Of a stretch of DNA of 64,000 nt, positions 60,354 through 64,000 are shown in pieces. Made by a program: the position numbers and the translations under genes. The notes under the pieces are model-generated. The model was not told the origin of the DNA. It was given only the letters and a program-made list of their open reading frames with translations, and did no database searches. This DNA comes from Laguncularia racemosa. Taxonomy: Eukaryota > Streptophyta > Magnoliopsida > Myrtales > Combretaceae. The number at the start of each line of letters is the position of its first letter. Positions within the stretch are counted from its first letter, which is position 1. Where the stretch lies: NCBI GenBank assembly GCA_037954665.1, contig JBBMOL010000092.1, forward strand, positions 2,170,001 through 2,234,000, read 5' to 3'.

Positions 60354-60902
60354 CTACTTCAAGTTATTCTCACAATCTTTTATTTTTGTCATTTTTGGAA
60401 ACCCGATCTGCATTGATTTTCCAATAGTTGGTGGTCCATAACCACGACTAAGATGGTAATCTGTCCTAAAATTTGCATTGACATATTTATCAACACCTTC
60501 TAAATGGAGGGAGCACCATGTCAAGCATTTATGTACCATGTAAGCTTCTACTATTGAGCCATCTGGAAAAGTCTTGTTTCTATCAAACTCCTTGAGAGAG
60601 TCGAAGTATCTGAATTTAACAAAATAAAAGAATGATAAAGGGCTCAATAACACTTATAAAATATTACCTTACTCATATACATTTATACCTTTCTATGGGA
60701 AATATCCATCGATATGCAACAAGTCCAGCAAGCAATACTTCGTTAGGCAAGTGTATAGCTAAATTCACTATCACATCAAAGAAGGCAAGAGGAAAGATCA
60801 ATTCTAATATGCACAATATAGTAACAATATCGCTCTGCATTTGCTTTACCTCATTGATATTGAGGATTCGTTTGCATAACTTTTCAAAAAATGAACCCAT
60901 CT
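60354..60902 (-). pseudogene. CACTA transposase DUF4218 exons
   Basis: Exon 60689-60902 encodes SSFFEKLCKRILNINEV, FPLAFFDVIVNLAIHLPNE and VAYRWIFPIER. Exon 60354-60609 continues YFDSLKEFDRNKTFPDGSI and KCLTWCSLHLEG. The 79-bp intron (60610-60688) has GT-AG ends, and splicing rebuilds the usual YPxERYxxxLKxxxRNK core without a frameshift. The upstream transposase (TNP2) part is not recognisable between 60910 and 64000. Marked as a pseudogene because only the C-terminal part is visible. Confidence 0.75.
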
Positions 60903-62162
60903 ACAAGTAGGTAAGCTTTGATCACATGTGGAGGATGTAAGTTATCATTTAAGCATTTCCTACACAGACAATTTATTTTCGTGTTCACCCCATACTTCAA
61001 GTGCAAGTACGTAAAAAAGTACTCCACATCTAGCTCTTATCCGTGCAAACAAATATGACTCCAAAAGAACATAAGACTAACACCTAGAAATGTATAGATA
61101 GTGAACGAGAATGGACTGAAATTCTAGAATTCAATAATTAGATTAAATACTTATTATAATTTGGCCATGATCTATATAATACAATATAATTGTCATAAGA
61201 TAGCTTAAGGGCGTTCTAGTAAAGACATGCGAAATTTATAATCTAAAAAATACAAAAAATGCTTCTTGTTGAAATAACCAGAGATGGGCATGTTGTTGAA
61301 ATGCCATGCTCTAGCACCATTTGGATAGCACACCTCCCCTAGTTGGATTCTTTGTAGTTTCATTTTGTGACATCAGTTTGATACAATAGACATTATTCTA
61401 TCCTAGTTACATGATATATGACTGTTACTAGTTAGATTATATTGCTTCCTTACCTTTGCAGTGTCATTCCTAGTCAAAAGGTATAGCAACCATAATATAA
61501 AACAGAGGATCAAAGTTCCATATGAAGGAAAAAGATAAATATTGAAGTTGGATAGTATAAACAAACAAAAAAAATCTGCATAATGTTTATTATCATGGCA
61601 TTCTCAAATAATGACCCACAATATTGCTGCTTATGCAAACCAAATCACGCATTATTTGATGTCAAATGCAATATACTAAGAAGAGTAAGCAGCAATTTGA
61701 TTTCATTTGTACAACATTGCAAATGAAAACATTGGAGGACATATCAATTACTCTAGTAAAAATAACGAGAAATCACTCTTTAAACGGTATAGTTTGATAA
61801 ATGATCATAGTAATACACATGAATTACATGTTACGATTACATTTCAGCAATAACATTTTTCTTCATAATATATAACTAACATTTATGGTATGCTTAAACT
61901 ATGAAATTATGCCCTTATACATCTAAAATCTACCATGATATTAGGTAACCTGTCATTTTTTCCCGCTTATTCAACTAAGTGGTCCTCTTCATGTGCTATA
62001 ATTGAAGTCCTATCCTATAGCCTAATAAGAGTACTAACCAACAAATACAAAACCACAAGTGCCTCTAACATGTTTAACTTTTAAATCACCTTATTGTAAA
62101 TGAAAAGTTTATCTTAATATCAAAACTAGAGATCCTGAGTTATCCTAATATAGTTAGGTGGA

Positions 62163-62893
62163 CGATCAAGACATTATTGAAGACATATTAACTTACCTAA
62201 GGTAGCTTCGAAAGGAGGCAATGTGTATTGGTTTCAAGTGTAGCAAAGATGCGAGGTTCAACGATCTTCAGGTGATTTCTCTATTCTGCTCGACAATGAA
62301 AGGTCCTTCCTCTGTTTTGCTAGATAATGGAACCTCTCCCGATCTACATGAATCCAGATATCAAAGGAATATATTGCATCAATCAAGTTATGGCTTCCAA
62401 TTGAAATGTGCTAGGCCATGAATTTGAAATAACAATATTAAATACAGCAGAGCAAAAAGGGAAACATATGATCTATATAATAAAGGCAGTGATATATAGC
62501 ATTATGATATACTTGTAATTATCCTCTTAATATCTTCTTATAGTAAACATAGCTGAGGTAGAAATTGTATTCCTTTAACTCCACCTCTTGCATATTAAAC
62601 TGGAGTTAACATAATTTTTTTTGTATATGAACCTTAAGAAGACTAAAGATGACCTCAAGCCAGTGCTGGACAATGAAGACAATATTTAAGACATATTAAC
62701 TTACCTGAGGCAGCTACATTTTGAGGCAACGTATATTGGTTTTAGCTAGAGCAAAGATGCAAGGCTCGATGATGTCCTATATGATTGCTCTGTTCTGCTT
62801 TATGATGGAAGGTCCTTGCTCTGTTCTACTCGATAATGGAAGGGCTTTGCTATGTTGCTCTATTTTGCTAGGCCATGAATTTGAAATGACAGT
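62163..62893 (-). repeat. Direct duplication, copies about 508 bp apart
   Basis: 62170-62435 and 62680-62893 share agacatattaacttacctra, ggcaaygtrtattggtttyag, agcaaagatgcraggytc, gctcgayaatgraagg and ccatgaatttgaaat. Within the second copy a 30-bp unit (ctctgttctgctttatgatggaagg) is repeated. On the minus strand both copies begin with a donor-like CAGGTAAGT or a variant of it. Confidence 0.65.
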
Positions 62894-63304
62894 ATCCTAG
62901 AAGTCACAAAATCATCTAATGAGGAACTACCCACATTTCATATAGGATAGAGAACAAAAATGAGATTGAATTGAAGAAATCTTAAGGACATCTCAACCAT
63001 TCAAAGTTCAAGCAACTACGACATTTGTGGGCCATATTAACATGTTAAGCCAAGATCAAGCATGCAGGACATAGCAAAATAATCCTAAATTAGCCTGCTC
63101 GCTAGGAGGTTTGACAAGGATAGCTTCTTAGTCATAAAGAAAAATAAACCCAGATCAAAAAGGTAACTTCTTAGTCATCATGAGGATTTCCACGTAACTC
63201 TACATGTTGTCTATTTCTTCATCCGCATTTCCTTTTTACTATCATTTCATTGCATCATAACTTCCTATCTATCATAATGAACAAGGAAACTAAAAGAGAC
63301 AGAA

Positions 63305-63450
63305 AATGATGGCATGAATAAACTTAGTCTTCAACGACATATACACTTAGTCTTCAATGATGGCATGAATAAAAGAGATAGAAAATGAGAAACAAAATGG
63401 AAAAAGTCTTTATTAACCGTCATTCTTCAATGATGGCATGAATAAAAGAA
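63305..63450 (+). repeat. Short local repeat, three copies
   Basis: atgatggcatgaataaa occurs near 63307, 63358 and 63431, the last two preceded by cttcaatg, and the first two separated by two copies of acttagtcttcaa. No coding role is visible. Confidence 0.7.
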
Positions 63451-64000
63451 AGGTGATACCAGCATATTACTCAATGCAATAGTATAAGACCTATACATGT
63501 GTATTGCCACCATTAATATCAAGTAACACCACACTAACAATTTTACATTTACAATTTAGAGATTATGGCATGACTTAAAACAACATTTGACATTTTATTC
63601 ATTTCTCTACTTATATAAAGTGTGAGAACTAAAGTCAACATATTCTAAGATATACATGCATCTGCAGATTGAGACACAACTTACACCCCAAAACAATCAT
63701 ATTGCATGTGCTATTACTGAAACAACTCCACAACAAGTTTCTTTCTTCTGGTAATTGTATGCCATATGATATATTAAGAGAATAAGGAATGTTCTAAAAT
63801 AACAAGGTTCAATGCCAATATATTATGTGTATTCTGCTACCTTGATGTACAAGGTAGCCTATTATATTAGATTAATATAAAAAAAAATGGCAATAGCAAA
63901 ATGGAGCTAGATGACAAGGTTCACCCAATAATTGTCTTACACAATGATGTGCACTGTTTTCTCCAAAAGGAGTTTCCATCTGTGAATGGCTTCATGCTCT

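Larger units (their letters stand above)
58963..60910 (-). mobile_element. CACTA (En/Spm) element, 3' end
   Basis: The left end cactataagaattttgatat is close to the plant CACTA terminal repeat (CACTACAAGAAAAT type). It is followed by dense subterminal repeats (59030-59430) and, on the minus strand, by DUF4218 exons typical of CACTA transposase genes. The other terminus was not found, so the element continues rightwards, possibly past the window end. Confidence 0.7.
60911..64000. other. CACTA interior or unique AT-rich sequence
   Basis: No long frame. Contains a duplicated segment (62163-62893) and a short local repeat (63305-63450). Being to the right of DUF4218, it is where TNP2 introns and exons would lie if the element were intact. 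Confidence 0.4.

Overview
The window looks like nuclear DNA of a eudicot plant. It is AT-rich, genes have GT-AG introns, and long gene-poor stretches are filled with plant transposable elements (Ty1/copia, Ty3/gypsy chromovirus, Ty3/gypsy Tat/Ogre-like, hAT-like, PIF/Harbinger-like and CACTA). I cannot name the species from the sequence. There is no bacterial, organellar or CRISPR-like content.

Three cellular genes are supported. (1) A FAD4-like plastid lipid desaturase, intronless, minus strand, 4296-5183. (2) A seven-exon plus-strand gene, 9184-16263, for a secreted or membrane-anchored plant protein of about 527 residues. Its 3.9 kb first intron holds diverged tandem repeats and an antisense transposon relic. 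Exon-phase arithmetic shows that one base is missing from a G run at the end of exon 3. The protein's conserved His and Cys lie in the order expected of a circularly permuted NlpC/P60 (YiiX-type) papain-like fold. (3) A small intronless EF-hand gene of the PBP1/KIC/CMI1 type, 31725-32057. From memory, Arabidopsis homologues of these three lie near one another on chromosomes 4 and 5, so this seems to be a conserved block.

Repeat layout, left to right. 1-3470: nested small elements (a hAT-like element with an 8-bp near-duplication, carrying a GGTAGCG-terminated element, which itself carries an LTR fragment). 21503-27054: a complete but mutated Ty3/gypsy chromovirus with two near-identical 488-bp LTRs. 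33250-38348: a complete but decayed Ty1/copia element with a perfect 5-bp target duplication. 40150-43997 and 57463-57935: a locally repeated, non-coding block. 43998-57462: a large Tat/Ogre-type element, itself interrupted at 51369-53279 by a second GGTAGCG-terminated element that carries a piece of Ogre LTR. 58963 to at least 60910, perhaps to the window end: one end of a CACTA element with DUF4218 exons. All three LTR retrotransposons lie on the minus strand.

The most interesting points are the probable permuted papain-like fold and one-base frameshift in the seven-exon gene, the GGTAGCG family that keeps its ends but swaps its interior, the chromovirus reading frame that runs into its own 3' LTR, and the tRNA-like pol III box pair inside both Ogre LTRs.
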